Virus record (IMG/VR): IMGVR_UViG_3300031669_000026
Span: 1 to 59,964 of that record
DNA length: 59,964 bases
From: a virus
Direction: 5' to 3' (one strand)
Shown here: positions 35,105 through 42,855 of the stretch, piece after piece
Layout: each line of letters begins with the position of its first letter
Position numbering within the stretch: the first letter of the stretch is position 1
Notes under the pieces: generated by a model
Seen by the model: the letters and a program-made list of their open reading frames with translations, nothing else
Database searches by the model: none
Told to the model about the DNA's origin: nothing
Made by a program: the position numbers and the translations under genes

Positions 35105-35619
35105 TAGTAGCAGGTTTTGATTTAAGTTTAACAGAAACTGGTTATGTTTTCTTAAAAGTTGGACAAACTTCTCTTTCTTCAATTATAAAAAAGCAAGGAG
35201 TAATTAAAACGTCTTTGAAAGCAGAGGCTCGTTTGGATTTTATATTGAAAACCATAACCAAATTGGTAGAAGAAATGCAACCTTTATTAATTTGTATAGA
35301 GAATTACTCTTTTGGTTCAAAATTTAATTTGCCTCAAGCAGGAGAATTGGCGGGAATAATAAAACATTTTTTATGGAAAAATGATTATAATTTTAAATTG
35401 GTAACACCGCATGAGTTGAAAAAATTTGTTTGTGGGAAGGGAGGAGTTAAAAAGGAAGTAATTTTATTACATACATACAAAAGGTATAACGAAACTTTTG
35501 AGAATAACAATATATGTGATGCTTTTGTTTTATCAAAAATTGCAGAAGCTATAATTAATCAAGAAATAAACCTAACTGATTTTCAAGAAATTATAATAAA
35601 AAATTTAAATAAAAAATAA
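35101..35619 (+). CDS. ruvC: RuvC-like Holliday junction resolvase
   Basis: A 172-residue RuvC-fold nuclease. GFDLSLTETG contains the first catalytic Asp (D7), CIENYS supplies Glu (E67), and NNICDAF the C-terminal Asp (D140). The second acidic residue of the C-terminal pair may be replaced by Asn (N136/N137), so activity on junctions should be checked. It resolves branched DNA in replication and packaging. It overlaps both neighbours and belongs to a recombination/replication operon. Confidence 0.85.
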   Translation: MIVAGFDLSLTETGYVFLKVGQTSLSSIIKKQGVIKTSLKAEARLDFILKTITKLVEEMQPLLICIENYSFGSKFNLPQAGELAGIIKHFLWKNDYNFKLVTPHELKKFVCGKGGVKKEVILLHTYKRYNETFENNNICDAFVLSKIAEAIINQEINLTDFQEIIIKNLNKK

Positions 35620-36572
35620 TGATTGATTTTACAAAATCTTTAAAGAAAGGAATTTTACCATTTTATTATCTATATGGTGATGAATTCTACTATATTGATA
35701 AAGCGGTAGAATTGCTCAAGAAAAAAATAATAAATAACGAACAAAATCTTATTGTTTTTCAAGGAAATGTATCTCCGAACGAGATTGTTACCTCCGCAAG
35801 AATTATTTCTGTTTTTGGGGATAACAAATTAATAATAGTTAAAAATTTTAAAAAAATGGATTGGCAAGTCTTTATTCACTATTTTGAAAATCCAGTTGTA
35901 AATTCTACTCTAGTTTTTATATCTTCCAAATATGAATTGTCTGCAAAAATAAAGAAAATTTTCGAGAAGAAGGGAAAGGCGAAAAATTTTAAAAAAATTC
36001 CAGAATATAAATTAGATAAAATAATAATACAGCTTTTCAAAACACATGGAAAGTTAATTGGTGAACGAGAAGCAAAATTAATAATTTCTTATTTGGGCAG
36101 CGACTTGCTAACTATTAACAATGAAGCTAAAAAGTTGGTAATGTATTCTGGTAAAAAAGATTACATAGGAGTACAAGATATTAAAACAGTTTTAGAAAAA
36201 TCAAGAATGGGGACAATTTTTGAATTAATTAATTTTTTATTGGATGGAAATAAAACTCAAGCAATAAACTTGTTTAATGATTTGTTAGAAAATTCCGGAA
36301 GTGAATTTGTAATGGTTGTAATGTTTAAAAACTCTTTAAAAAAGATAATTAATTGTAAAAAATTAAAAGGATTGGGAATTAATGATAATGAGATTGGAAA
36401 GATGCTTGAAATTCATCCCTATTTCTTAAAAGAAACTTTGAAGAGGTCGGGAAATATGTCATGGAATAAAGCAAAAAAAATGTATGAATTATTAGCTTGG
36501 ACAGAGAATGCAATGAAATTTAAAAAAACTTCCAATAAAATTTTGGTGGAGAGATTGTTTTATGAAATTTGA
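35619..36572 (+). CDS. holA: DNA polymerase III delta subunit-like (clamp loader)
   Basis: A 317-residue protein with the classical delta N-terminus (FYYLYGDEFYYIDKAVELL) and the three-domain AAA-like arrangement. In bacteria delta opens the sliding clamp and contacts it with its N-terminal domain. Length is close to bacterial HolA. No Walker A is expected in delta and none is present. It overlaps ruvC by one base and precedes a 5'-3' exonuclease. Phages rarely carry a delta-like protein, which gains interest because a sliding clamp is also encoded near 59.2 kb. Confidence 0.82.
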   Translation: MIDFTKSLKKGILPFYYLYGDEFYYIDKAVELLKKKIINNEQNLIVFQGNVSPNEIVTSARIISVFGDNKLIIVKNFKKMDWQVFIHYFENPVVNSTLVFISSKYELSAKIKKIFEKKGKAKNFKKIPEYKLDKIIIQLFKTHGKLIGEREAKLIISYLGSDLLTINNEAKKLVMYSGKKDYIGVQDIKTVLEKSRMGTIFELINFLLDGNKTQAINLFNDLLENSGSEFVMVVMFKNSLKKIINCKKLKGLGINDNEIGKMLEIHPYFLKETLKRSGNMSWNKAKKMYELLAWTENAMKFKKTSNKILVERLFYEI

Positions 36573-36584
36573 TAAAGGAGAAAT

Positions 36585-37505
36585 ATGGAAACTTTGATGT
36601 TAGTGGATGGCAATCATACAGCGGCACGGGCTTATTTTAAATATAATTTATCAACCAAAGGATATCCGACAGGAGTCATTTATGGTGTAATTAACATTTT
36701 AAAAGGTTTATGTAATGCATGGAAACCAGATGAGTTGATAGTATTATGGGATATTGGCAAATCAAGCTATCGATGTGATTTGTATGAAGGGTATAAGAAA
36801 AGACCTAGTCTTTTGGGAGATGATTTTCGTAGTCAATTGGAAATGCTCCAAAAAATATTGGATGATATGGGAATTGTTCAACTGGGGATACAGGCAGTTG
36901 AGGCAGATGATTTATTTGGAATAATTATAAACGATAAAAAAATAATGAATGATTATGAAAAAATAATAATAGTTTCATCCGATCACGACTTGTATCAATT
37001 GATTGAAGGAAGTAGGGTTATTCAATATGATCCTATAAAGCATAAGGTGTTTGATGAATTGGCTTTGGATAGAATAGAAGGTTTGAAACCTTTGCAAATT
37101 ATTGATTTTAAAGCACTGGCGGGAGATACTTCTGATAAAATTCCTGGTATTGCAGGTATAGGCAAAAAGACGGCAAAAACCCTTCTTAAAAAATACGGCT
37201 CGATGGATAATTTTGATTTTAACGAACTAAATAAGAAGAAATCTACAGAAAAAATTGTATCAAATTGGGAACTTGCTTTGTTATTTAAAAAGCTGACAAC
37301 AATTTTTACATCAACAGATATGTTGAATGATTTTCAGAAAATAGTGTACAATGATTGGTATAATTGGTACATAGATAAAAGAAATTTTAAGAGAGCCAAA
37401 AAAGAATTTTTAAAAGAATCTTTTAGAGTGCTTGATTTCAAATGGGCAGAGGATATTCCAAATTTCTTAAGAGAATTTGGGAAAGCAATTCATAGAGGAG
37501 ATTGA
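36585..37505 (+). CDS. 5'-3' exonuclease (flap endonuclease, Pol I N-terminal type)
   Basis: A 306-residue nuclease of the FEN/5'-3' exonuclease family: LMLVDGNHTAARAYF with an Asp ligand (D8), YRCDLYEGYKKRP for the arch, VEADDLFG, SSDHDLYQL, and the H3TH motif around DKIPGIAGIGKKTAKTLLKK. It removes RNA primers and 5' flaps. Such stand-alone proteins occur in T5- and T7-like phages. A ribosome site AAAGGAG precedes the ATG. Confidence 0.9.
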   Translation: METLMLVDGNHTAARAYFKYNLSTKGYPTGVIYGVINILKGLCNAWKPDELIVLWDIGKSSYRCDLYEGYKKRPSLLGDDFRSQLEMLQKILDDMGIVQLGIQAVEADDLFGIIINDKKIMNDYEKIIIVSSDHDLYQLIEGSRVIQYDPIKHKVFDELALDRIEGLKPLQIIDFKALAGDTSDKIPGIAGIGKKTAKTLLKKYGSMDNFDFNELNKKKSTEKIVSNWELALLFKKLTTIFTSTDMLNDFQKIVYNDWYNWYIDKRNFKRAKKEFLKESFRVLDFKWAEDIPNFLREFGKAIHRGD

Positions 37506-37533
37506 GTTTGTAAATTAAATGAAAGGAGAAAGA

Positions 37534-37785
37534 ATGAAAGTAAAAATCGGTGACAAAGTATATGATGGAAAAGAAGTTCCTATTATGTTATTATTAAACA
37601 AGGGGGAAAGAGAACAAATAGCTGAAATGCATCCCGCATGTACAAGATATTGTATGTATCCAGAAGATAAGTATACAGTAGAACAGATTAAAAAATGGAT
37701 GCATGATCCTCCAAAAGAAAAGTGGGAAATCTTATATGAAGAAAATGAAGGGAATTTTCGTAGGAAAGTTCTTAAAAGAAAATAA
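37534..37785 (+). CDS. Small hypothetical protein (83 aa)
   Basis: Start at ATG 37534 after AAAGGAG. The protein begins KVKIGDKVYDGKEVPIMLLL, with a RYCMYPED segment. It ends with WMHDPPKEKWEILYEENEG, whose last block also occurs in the following gene from a nearly identical stretch of DNA. It looks like a small phage protein with no known motif. Confidence 0.55.
   Translation: MKVKIGDKVYDGKEVPIMLLLNKGEREQIAEMHPACTRYCMYPEDKYTVEQIKKWMHDPPKEKWEILYEENEGNFRRKVLKRK
37708..37744 (+). repeat. Coding direct repeat, copy 1 (37 bp)
   Basis: A 37-base segment encoding PPKEKWEILYEE. It is the same as 37901-37937 except for one base. One copy ends the first gene and the other lies inside the next, suggesting a duplication or recombination event. 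Confidence 0.8.
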
Positions 37786-37810
37786 ATTTGAAAAAAAACA
37801 AGGAGAAATA

Positions 37811-38191
37811 ATGGAAAATTTTGTTTCATTAATTTTAAAAGAATCAATTGATATTCATTGTTGTAATTCAAAATACGGCTCAAAATCCCTTCCGCATAAT
37901 CCTCCAAAAGAAAAATGGGAAATCTTATATGAAGAAAGAATGGAGTATTGGGACATAGAATTACATGTTTGTTCAGATAATAAGAATCTTATGCTTGAAA
38001 AATATGTTAAAAAAATTAGAAATATAATACACAACTGTTATTCATTGGATATTCATTGTATTATTAAACCCTTTTGCATGATAAATTTCTGTGAATATTT
38101 ATCCGATCAAATTTTAGATTTAGGTTTAAAATTAAAAAAAGTAATTATAACTCCTAGAAAGGATAACTATATATTTTTATGGGAAAAATAG
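37811..38191 (+). CDS. Hypothetical protein with embedded repeat segment (126 aa)
   Basis: Start at ATG 37811 after AAGGAGA. The first ~30 residues and the rest (EYWDIELHVCSDNK, Cys-rich CIIKPFCMINFCEYL) flank the shared PPKEKWEILYEE segment found in the previous gene. It seems to be a chimera of a small Cys-rich protein and a copied piece of its neighbour. The end overlaps the start of the next gene by 13 bases. Function unknown. Confidence 0.5.
   Translation: MENFVSLILKESIDIHCCNSKYGSKSLPHNPPKEKWEILYEERMEYWDIELHVCSDNKNLMLEKYVKKIRNIIHNCYSLDIHCIIKPFCMINFCEYLSDQILDLGLKLKKVIITPRKDNYIFLWEK
37901..37937 (+). repeat. Coding direct repeat, copy 2 (37 bp)
   Basis: Second copy of the segment at 37708-37744 (one mismatch). 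The separation is 193 bp, which is not a multiple of three, but each copy is read in the frame giving PPKEKWEILYEE. Confidence 0.8.
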
Positions 38192-38904
38192 TACATTCTG
38201 CTTTTTCATTATCTCAATACGAGACATGTCCATACCGATGGTATTTGATGTATAAAATCAAAATTTATCGGTATGATCCACCTTCCTCTGCGCAACTTTT
38301 GGGAAAATCTTTTCATAAAACTGTTAAAAGTTTTTTAAAAAGTAGTTATAGAAGTCAAAAATGGTTGTACCAACTTTGGAAGCAAAATAAAAAAGTAATA
38401 AACGATATACATTTTGAAATGATTGGTGATATAGCAATTGAATGTTGGTGGAAGTGGTATAAGGCTACAATTATTTTAGAATACATACCAAAGAAAATTG
38501 AAGAAGAATTTAATATTTTTATTATGGGGCATGATTTCAAAGGTTATATTGATAGTGTTTTTCAAAAGAAATATGAAACTGATAAGTATTTAATTTCCGA
38601 TTGGAAAACCGGATCATGGGAGATAAAAAACATAAATGATGTTGATACGATTTTAAAAAATTCTATGCAATTGTATATTTATGGTTGCATGGTATCTGAA
38701 TTATTGAAAATAGATATTTCACAAATAGATTTAGCTTTGTATTTTGTATCTTATGACATATATGCAGTTTGTAATATGTCTGAAAGTAATGCTGAAATGA
38801 AAATTCAGAAATGTTTAGAGGATATTTCCGAATCTAATTATCGAAAAATAAAAGGAGACGGTTGTCTCTATTGTCCATATAAGGATTCTTGTGATGACGA
38901 GTAA
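38179..38904 (+). CDS. PD-(D/E)XK nuclease with Fe-S cluster (RecB/Cas4-like)
   Basis: A 241-residue nuclease. It opens with FSLSQYETCPYRWYL (C17, the first cluster Cys), has GYIDSVF (D125) and ISDWKTG (D141, K143) as the PD-(D/E)XK core, and ends GCLYCPYKDSC (C229, C232, C238). The four cysteines are the Fe-S arrangement of AddB/Cas4-type exonucleases. Phages use such proteins to process DNA ends in recombination. The start overlaps the preceding gene. No Cas1 or CRISPR array is present, so a CRISPR role is not implied. Confidence 0.88.
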   Translation: MGKIVHSAFSLSQYETCPYRWYLMYKIKIYRYDPPSSAQLLGKSFHKTVKSFLKSSYRSQKWLYQLWKQNKKVINDIHFEMIGDIAIECWWKWYKATIILEYIPKKIEEEFNIFIMGHDFKGYIDSVFQKKYETDKYLISDWKTGSWEIKNINDVDTILKNSMQLYIYGCMVSELLKIDISQIDLALYFVSYDIYAVCNMSESNAEMKIQKCLEDISESNYRKIKGDGCLYCPYKDSCDDE

Positions 38905-39343
38905 ACAAAAAGAATTAAAAGTTTTGGCGCAAGTAGGAAGATCTAAGAAAGGGTTTGGATGTTTAACAGTTCTTTCAGTTAAGTTAAATGGAGAAGTTAT
39001 TTCATGGAATAACGCCGAGGGAAGTTGGGCTACAAGTTTTGCGGAGAGAAATAGAAATTTATGGTTTGTAGCCGAATTGGATGTTGTTGATGGTGATGTA
39101 ATTGAATTACAATCGTTTGTAACTACTCCACAAGGTGTGCTGGAACGGCACACTTGGAAGCGTATTTATGTGGTTGATGAAAAAGAGAGCTTAATTAAAC
39201 CAAAGGATTATAAAGTAGGACATAGTAAGTTTCCTATAATTCAGGGGAATTTAAGAGAGATAATGAATGTTTCTAAACATGACGAAAGAATGGACGAAAT
39301 ACAGGGGTTATATGAAGATTTGGAAGATAATTTAACATTTTAA
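38894..39343 (+). CDS. Hypothetical protein (149 aa)
   Basis: Start at ATG 38894, or the adjacent GTG at 38891; both overlap the end of the nuclease gene, so translation is likely coupled. The first ~100 residues form an alternating beta pattern (KVLAQVGRSKKGFGCLTVL, LWFVAELDVVDGDVIEL) like a small OB fold. The C-terminal 40 residues are helical and acidic. It could be a DNA-binding partner of the nuclease; this is inference. Confidence 0.5.
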   Translation: MTSKQKELKVLAQVGRSKKGFGCLTVLSVKLNGEVISWNNAEGSWATSFAERNRNLWFVAELDVVDGDVIELQSFVTTPQGVLERHTWKRIYVVDEKESLIKPKDYKVGHSKFPIIQGNLREIMNVSKHDERMDEIQGLYEDLEDNLTF

Positions 39344-39355
39344 AAAGGAGATAAA

Positions 39356-39508
39356 ATGGACGATTTAAAAAATTGCATTGAAAATACAAAATGCTTGTTG
39401 AAAGAAATTGACCCTACTGGAGAACTTTCAGGAACAGAACTGATTGTAATTATGGAAAATCAAATTATTATTATGAAAGCCCTTTGTGTGTTGTTAAATA
39501 CAGGCTAA
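39356..39508 (+). CDS. Small hypothetical protein (50 aa)
   Basis: A 50-codon gene with AAAAAGGAG six bases before ATG. It ends TAA at 39506, which is also the first three bases of the repeated cassette block. The product (MDDLKNCIENTKCLLKEIDP...) is a small helical protein with three cysteines. Function unknown. Confidence 0.5.
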   Translation: MDDLKNCIENTKCLLKEIDPTGELSGTELIVIMENQIIIMKALCVLLNTG

Positions 39509-39530
39509 GTGTTTAATTTTTATAGAGAAA
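39506..39530 (+). repeat. Promoter-cassette upstream repeat, copy 2
   Basis: A 25-base block identical to 33563-33587, beginning at the TAA of the 39356 gene and lying just upstream of the promoter at 39547. A shorter relative (AAGTGTTTAA) opens the phased array at about 51115. Confidence 0.8.
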
Positions 39531-39546
39531 TTATTAAAGAAAAGAC

Positions 39547-39575
39547 TTGACTTCGCTTTAAATTTACGTTATAAT
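39547..39575 (+). promoter_or_regulatory. Strong sigma70-like promoter (cassette type)
   Basis: TTGACT (39547-39552), 17 bp, TATAAT (39570-39575), with upstream AAAGAAAAGAC and downstream GTAGTTAAA. It drives the 39657 gene through an 80-base leader. Confidence 0.8.
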
Positions 39576-39600
39576 GTAGTTAAATTAGAATAAAAAAAGC

Positions 39601-39643
39601 TAAAGTTTTTAAAGCATTGTGCCGATAAGAAAGATAAACTTTA
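39601..39643 (+). promoter_or_regulatory. Structured 5' leader of 39657 gene
   Basis: TAAAGTTT (39601-39608) pairs with AAACTTTA (39636-39643), enclosing 27 bases with TTGTGCCGATAAG. The right arm runs directly into AAAGGGAGG, the ribosome site of the next gene, so pairing could control translation. This is a candidate regulatory hairpin only. Confidence 0.4.
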
Positions 39644-39656
39644 AAGGGAGGTTATT

Positions 39657-40106
39657 ATGAAAATTTTAGTTAGCACGAAAAATACCCAAGGAAAGAGAAA
39701 TAATGATTTTTGTTTTGTACCAGAAAATGAAATAGTAATATATCCATTTTTTGAATGTGGGAGTGAAAGTTTGGATGATGATTGCGGTTGTAAGAGAAGT
39801 TTATGCGGGATAAAATCGATGACAGCAACAACAACTTTTAAAGTAGTGGATATGGCTATAACTAAAAAAGAATTTGTAAAGTTATACAAAAAAGCGATGA
39901 TAAACGCTGGTTTTGGAAAGATTTTTAAAGGAAGAGATAAAGAGCTTAAAATTGAAATGGAAAAGCGGTTGGATGCTATGGCGACAGAACTTACTATGAT
40001 AGCAAAAATGTACGCTCTTGAAACAGTTTTGGAGCGGAGAGAGTTTGGTTTATTTTGTACCAGACAAAACAAAGGTGTAGAAAAGAGTGTAGAAATAGTA
40101 AGATAA
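39657..40106 (+). CDS. Hypothetical protein (149 aa) with Cys-rich cluster
   Basis: A 149-residue protein beginning KILVSTKNTQGKRNNDFCFV, with VPENE and a DDCGCKRSLCG cluster, then ATTTFKVVDMAITKKEF. This start resembles small proteins of unknown function I have seen in actinobacteria and phages (MKVLVATKxTQG type), but I cannot name the family securely. The C-terminus is helical. It follows a strong promoter and structured leader. Confidence 0.55.
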   Translation: MKILVSTKNTQGKRNNDFCFVPENEIVIYPFFECGSESLDDDCGCKRSLCGIKSMTATTTFKVVDMAITKKEFVKLYKKAMINAGFGKIFKGRDKELKIEMEKRLDAMATELTMIAKMYALETVLERREFGLFCTRQNKGVEKSVEIVR

Positions 40107-40143
40107 AGATAAAAACAATTATTAATTTTAGGGAGGAAAGCAA

Positions 40144-40293
40144 ATGGCAGAAGTTAAAATAACAAAGGAAAAGAAAGCGGAATATTTGCAAAAAATAAAA
40201 AACAGAATATGTCTTAAATGTGGTGCGAAACATACCAAAAAGTATTGTAATGCTTTATGTCCTGTTTGTTATAAACTGTTTAGAAAAGTTTGA
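40144..40293 (+). CDS. Small zinc-knuckle protein (49 aa)
   Basis: A 49-residue protein. ATG 40144 is preceded by AGGGAGGAAAGCAA, identical to the ribosome site of the 40451 gene. The N-terminus (MAEVKITKEKK) is nearly the same as the EVKVTKEKK in that gene. The rest has CLKCGAKHTKKYC and CPVCY, probably one zinc site. The 3' part is copied again at 40318-40374. The gene seems to be a chimera made from its downstream neighbour and a zinc knuckle. Confidence 0.55.
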   Translation: MAEVKITKEKKAEYLQKIKNRICLKCGAKHTKKYCNALCPVCYKLFRKV

Positions 40294-40317
40294 ATCCAAA
40301 GAACCTGTTAGCATTCC

Positions 40318-40374
40318 AATACATTGTGTCCTATTTGCTACAAATGGTTTAGAAAATGTTTGAATGCATTATAA
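40318..40374 (+). pseudogene. Remnant copy of the 40144 zinc-knuckle gene 3' end
   Basis: The frame NTLCPICYKWFRKCLNAL runs from 40318 to a TAA at 40372 and matches the NALCPVCYKLFRKV end of the 40144 product. There is a stop upstream in the same frame and no ribosome site, so it is a decaying duplicate. Confidence 0.55.
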
Positions 40375-40385
40375 AAAGAAAAGAC

Positions 40386-40414
40386 TTGACAAACAATTTT
40401 AAAGATGGTATAAT
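40386..40414 (+). promoter_or_regulatory. Strong sigma70-like promoter (cassette type)
   Basis: TTGACA (40386-40391), 17 bp, TATAAT (40409-40414), followed by GTAATCAATTG. The upstream block AAAGAAAAGACTTGAC is identical to those at 31.57 and 39.54 kb. It drives the 40451 gene. Confidence 0.85.
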
Positions 40415-40450
40415 GTAATCAATTGTTAATTAATTTAGGGAGGAAAGCAA

Positions 40451-41071
40451 ATGGCTGGAATAGAAAGTTTATTAAATGAAGTTAAAGTAACAAAGGAAAA
40501 GAAAAGTAACGGTAAAGAAAAAGTATTTTATCCCTGTCAGAAAAGAGTAGTTGATGATATTGTATCATTAAAAAAGGAAAGAGATAATCTTAATACTGAT
40601 ATTGCCAAAAAAGAATACGATTTAGAAATAGGTGTCAGAGCAAAAAGAGAAGGCGATGCGAAAAGAGGAAATTATATCCAGACTTATTATTTGGAAGGAA
40701 GTGACCAAACAATTAGAGTAACTTGCAGCGACCGTTTTAGTAATATAGCAGAAGAAGATGTGGAGGATTTGAAAGAATTTTGTAAAAGTAAGGATCTGGA
40801 ATTTGATAATTTTTTTACTACAAAAGAAAGTCTCCAGACAAAGTCTGAAGCTTTTACAAAAGAAAATCTTAATAAAATGTTGGATTCTTTTAAGAAGACT
40901 TTTGGAAAAGAAGGCGGAGTTGATTTTTTTAAAAGTATGTTTGAATATACAAACGTGGTTTCGCCATCCAAAGGTTTTGATAAATCCCAATTTGATTTGC
41001 AGGATGATGTTAGAAATGAAATAACAACTCGTTTTACCAAACAAGCAAAAGCATCCGTTGTTACAAAGTAA
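40451..41071 (+). CDS. Hypothetical protein (206 aa)
   Basis: A 206-residue protein with a long central coiled coil (KKERDNLNTDIAKKEYDLEI), a short YIQTYYLEGSDQTIRVTCSD beta segment, and a helical C-terminal region. It follows a consensus promoter and ribosome site, so it is likely an abundant early product, possibly a scaffold or nucleic-acid-binding protein. The N-terminus was partly copied into the 40144 mini-gene. Confidence 0.55.
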   Translation: MAGIESLLNEVKVTKEKKSNGKEKVFYPCQKRVVDDIVSLKKERDNLNTDIAKKEYDLEIGVRAKREGDAKRGNYIQTYYLEGSDQTIRVTCSDRFSNIAEEDVEDLKEFCKSKDLEFDNFFTTKESLQTKSEAFTKENLNKMLDSFKKTFGKEGGVDFFKSMFEYTNVVSPSKGFDKSQFDLQDDVRNEITTRFTKQAKASVVTK

Positions 41072-41101
41072 GACAACTAACAAAACAGGAGGTATTGAGC
41101 A

Positions 41102-41299
41102 ATGGAAATGCCGGGAATAAAAAGCACATTTAAAAACGGTGACATTGTAAAACATATCCGCGGAGGAAGTGGGAAAATAAAACATCAGGAGAATGATTGG
41201 TCCACAGTTCCTCCTACGGTGATGGCGATAGTAGAAGTTATGGATACAGCATTTCATAATATCAGACGAATCCCAATAGAAGATTTGAGGTTATTATGA
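41102..41299 (+). CDS. Small protein (65 aa)
   Basis: A 65-residue protein, AGGAGG before the start. KNGDIVKHIRGGSGKI and the following strands suggest a small SH3-like or CarD/KOW-like barrel. It overlaps the next gene by four bases (ATGA), so the two are coupled. Function unknown. Confidence 0.5.
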   Translation: MEMPGIKSTFKNGDIVKHIRGGSGKIKHQENDWSTVPPTVMAIVEVMDTAFHNIRRIPIEDLRLL

Positions 41300-41946
41300 A
41301 ACTTGATAAATTCAAATTTTATTTTCCAGCACAACCAAAAAGAGTTTGGGAAGGTAGTTCTTTATTGTTAGAAATGTGCCACGATAAAGATGTTGTTGCC
41401 GAGTATAAAAAGAATGGCTGGCAATGGATTTTGGTTAGACAAGCAAACGGTGTTTTCGAAGCTTGGAATAGGCATGGGGAAAAATCTTCTCTTCGAATCG
41501 AGCCTTATATAGAAGAATTAAATAGATTGCCTTGGAAGGGATTGTGCTCCGTTCAAATAGAGGTTTTGGATAGAAGGACGATTAAAAAAGAAGAAAAAGA
41601 AAAGTTATTCTTTTTTGATACTATGATTTGGGATAATGAGCTTTTAAATCAAAGAACTTTTGCAGAACGGAGAGAAATTTTAGAATATCAATTTAAAGAT
41701 ATAGATACAAAATATGATTGGTTAAAAGGCGATGGCGAACAGTTGCAGTTATCAAAGATTTTTTACAATAGTGAAACAGATTTTAAAGAACTTTATAAGG
41801 AAGCAATTAAAACTAATCTTAATGAAGGATTGGTTTTAAAAAGGCTATCTGCAAAATTAGAAATACATCCAAGAAGTGAATTTAAAAGCCGATTTTCTTG
41901 TTATAAATGGAAGAAACTTGAAGCACACATGAAGGAAAAAAAATGA
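41296..41946 (+). CDS. DNA ligase-like nucleotidyltransferase domain protein
   Basis: A 216-residue protein with the motif order of ATP-dependent ligases. YKKNGWQWILVR carries K38-x-N-G as a motif I variant (KxDG). NRHGEKSS is like motif Ia/III Arg, LFFFDTMIWD is like IIIa, EGLVLKR is motif IV and SCYKWKKLE is motif V. It lacks a clear C-terminal OB domain, so it could be a minimal DNA ligase or RNA-ligase-like enzyme. Asn in place of the usual Asp in motif I is noted. It overlaps genes on both sides by four bases. Confidence 0.7.
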   Translation: MKLDKFKFYFPAQPKRVWEGSSLLLEMCHDKDVVAEYKKNGWQWILVRQANGVFEAWNRHGEKSSLRIEPYIEELNRLPWKGLCSVQIEVLDRRTIKKEEKEKLFFFDTMIWDNELLNQRTFAERREILEYQFKDIDTKYDWLKGDGEQLQLSKIFYNSETDFKELYKEAIKTNLNEGLVLKRLSAKLEIHPRSEFKSRFSCYKWKKLEAHMKEKK

Positions 41947-42563
41947 AAAATTTAATGAAAAATTTGATTGAAGAAACTCAAGAATTTGCTATTGAAGGTT
42001 TTTATAAAGTATTAATAACCAAGACCGAGCAAGCAAAAAAGGAATTAAAATTAATTCAGGAGATTTTCGAAAAGAATTCTAATTTTATTTTGGATTCTAA
42101 TGTTGGTATTAGTACTCCCGCTGGAAAAATGGGTATAATGTCTTATATGTACGGGATGCTAGTTCTTATACGTAACGCTGAAACAGTAGTTTTTAGGGCG
42201 GATACAAAAGCTATATGTGGGTTTTATAAAGAAGATAACAGATATATAATGGTTCCATTTTTGGGAGCGGATAAGATTAAAATGGGAATTGAAATTGATC
42301 GTATTTTAAGGGATGCAAATATTCATGTTGAAGTTCATGATGAAACTGATTCTTTTGATGGGCCTTGGCAATGGGAAATGCCTAAAAAACAAAAACTTTT
42401 AATAGGAGTTCCGTCTGAAATTGTAAATTTATCAGGAAGACAGAGATATGCAACTAATGTCGCTAAAGAATTTGTTCCTTTAATAGAACAAGAATTAAGA
42501 AAGGAACAACAATTTGAAGCTATTTTAAAAAATATTGATTCCAAAAAAATGGCAAGGGCTTGA
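41943..42563 (+). CDS. Hypothetical protein (206 aa)
   Basis: A 206-residue protein coupled to the ligase-like gene (ATGA). Segments ADTKAICGFYKEDNRYIMVP and KIKMGIEIDRILRDANIHVE lie in a mixed alpha/beta arrangement; the C-terminus is helical. No known motif. Possibly a partner of the ligase-like protein. Confidence 0.5.
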   Translation: MKNLMKNLIEETQEFAIEGFYKVLITKTEQAKKELKLIQEIFEKNSNFILDSNVGISTPAGKMGIMSYMYGMLVLIRNAETVVFRADTKAICGFYKEDNRYIMVPFLGADKIKMGIEIDRILRDANIHVEVHDETDSFDGPWQWEMPKKQKLLIGVPSEIVNLSGRQRYATNVAKEFVPLIEQELRKEQQFEAILKNIDSKKMARA

Positions 42564-42593
42564 AATAGTAAACTATTTTTAAAGGATAAAAAA

Positions 42594-42833
42594 ATGAAAA
42601 GTTTTACAAATATTGTTGAGGAAAAAATGATAAATAGACTTTCACCGAAAGAAAATATTGAAACTAGGCTTTATCGAAGAGAATTGGCTGATGCCAGAAT
42701 AAAATTATGTTTAGGTGGAGATCCTACTGATGTTACAAAGTTTTGTGAGTATTATTTAGTATGCAAAGAAATAGGTTTTTGTGCTTTACAACAATGCTGT
42801 TTTGAGGAAGGAATAATATTACCCACTAATTAA
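42594..42833 (+). CDS. Small cysteine-rich protein (79 aa)
   Basis: A 79-residue helical protein with six cysteines (ARIKLC, FCEYYLVCKEIGFCALQQCC), so a metal site or disulphides are possible. AAAGGAT precedes the start. Function unknown. Confidence 0.5.
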   Translation: MKSFTNIVEEKMINRLSPKENIETRLYRRELADARIKLCLGGDPTDVTKFCEYYLVCKEIGFCALQQCCFEEGIILPTN

Positions 42834-42855
42834 AAACTTGAAAGGAGTTAATCTA

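Noticed and set aside
38179-38904. The RecB/Cas4-like nuclease as a sign of a CRISPR system
   Set aside because: No Cas1 or Cas2, no direct repeats with spacers, and the gene lies with recombination functions; a phage nuclease is the simpler reading.
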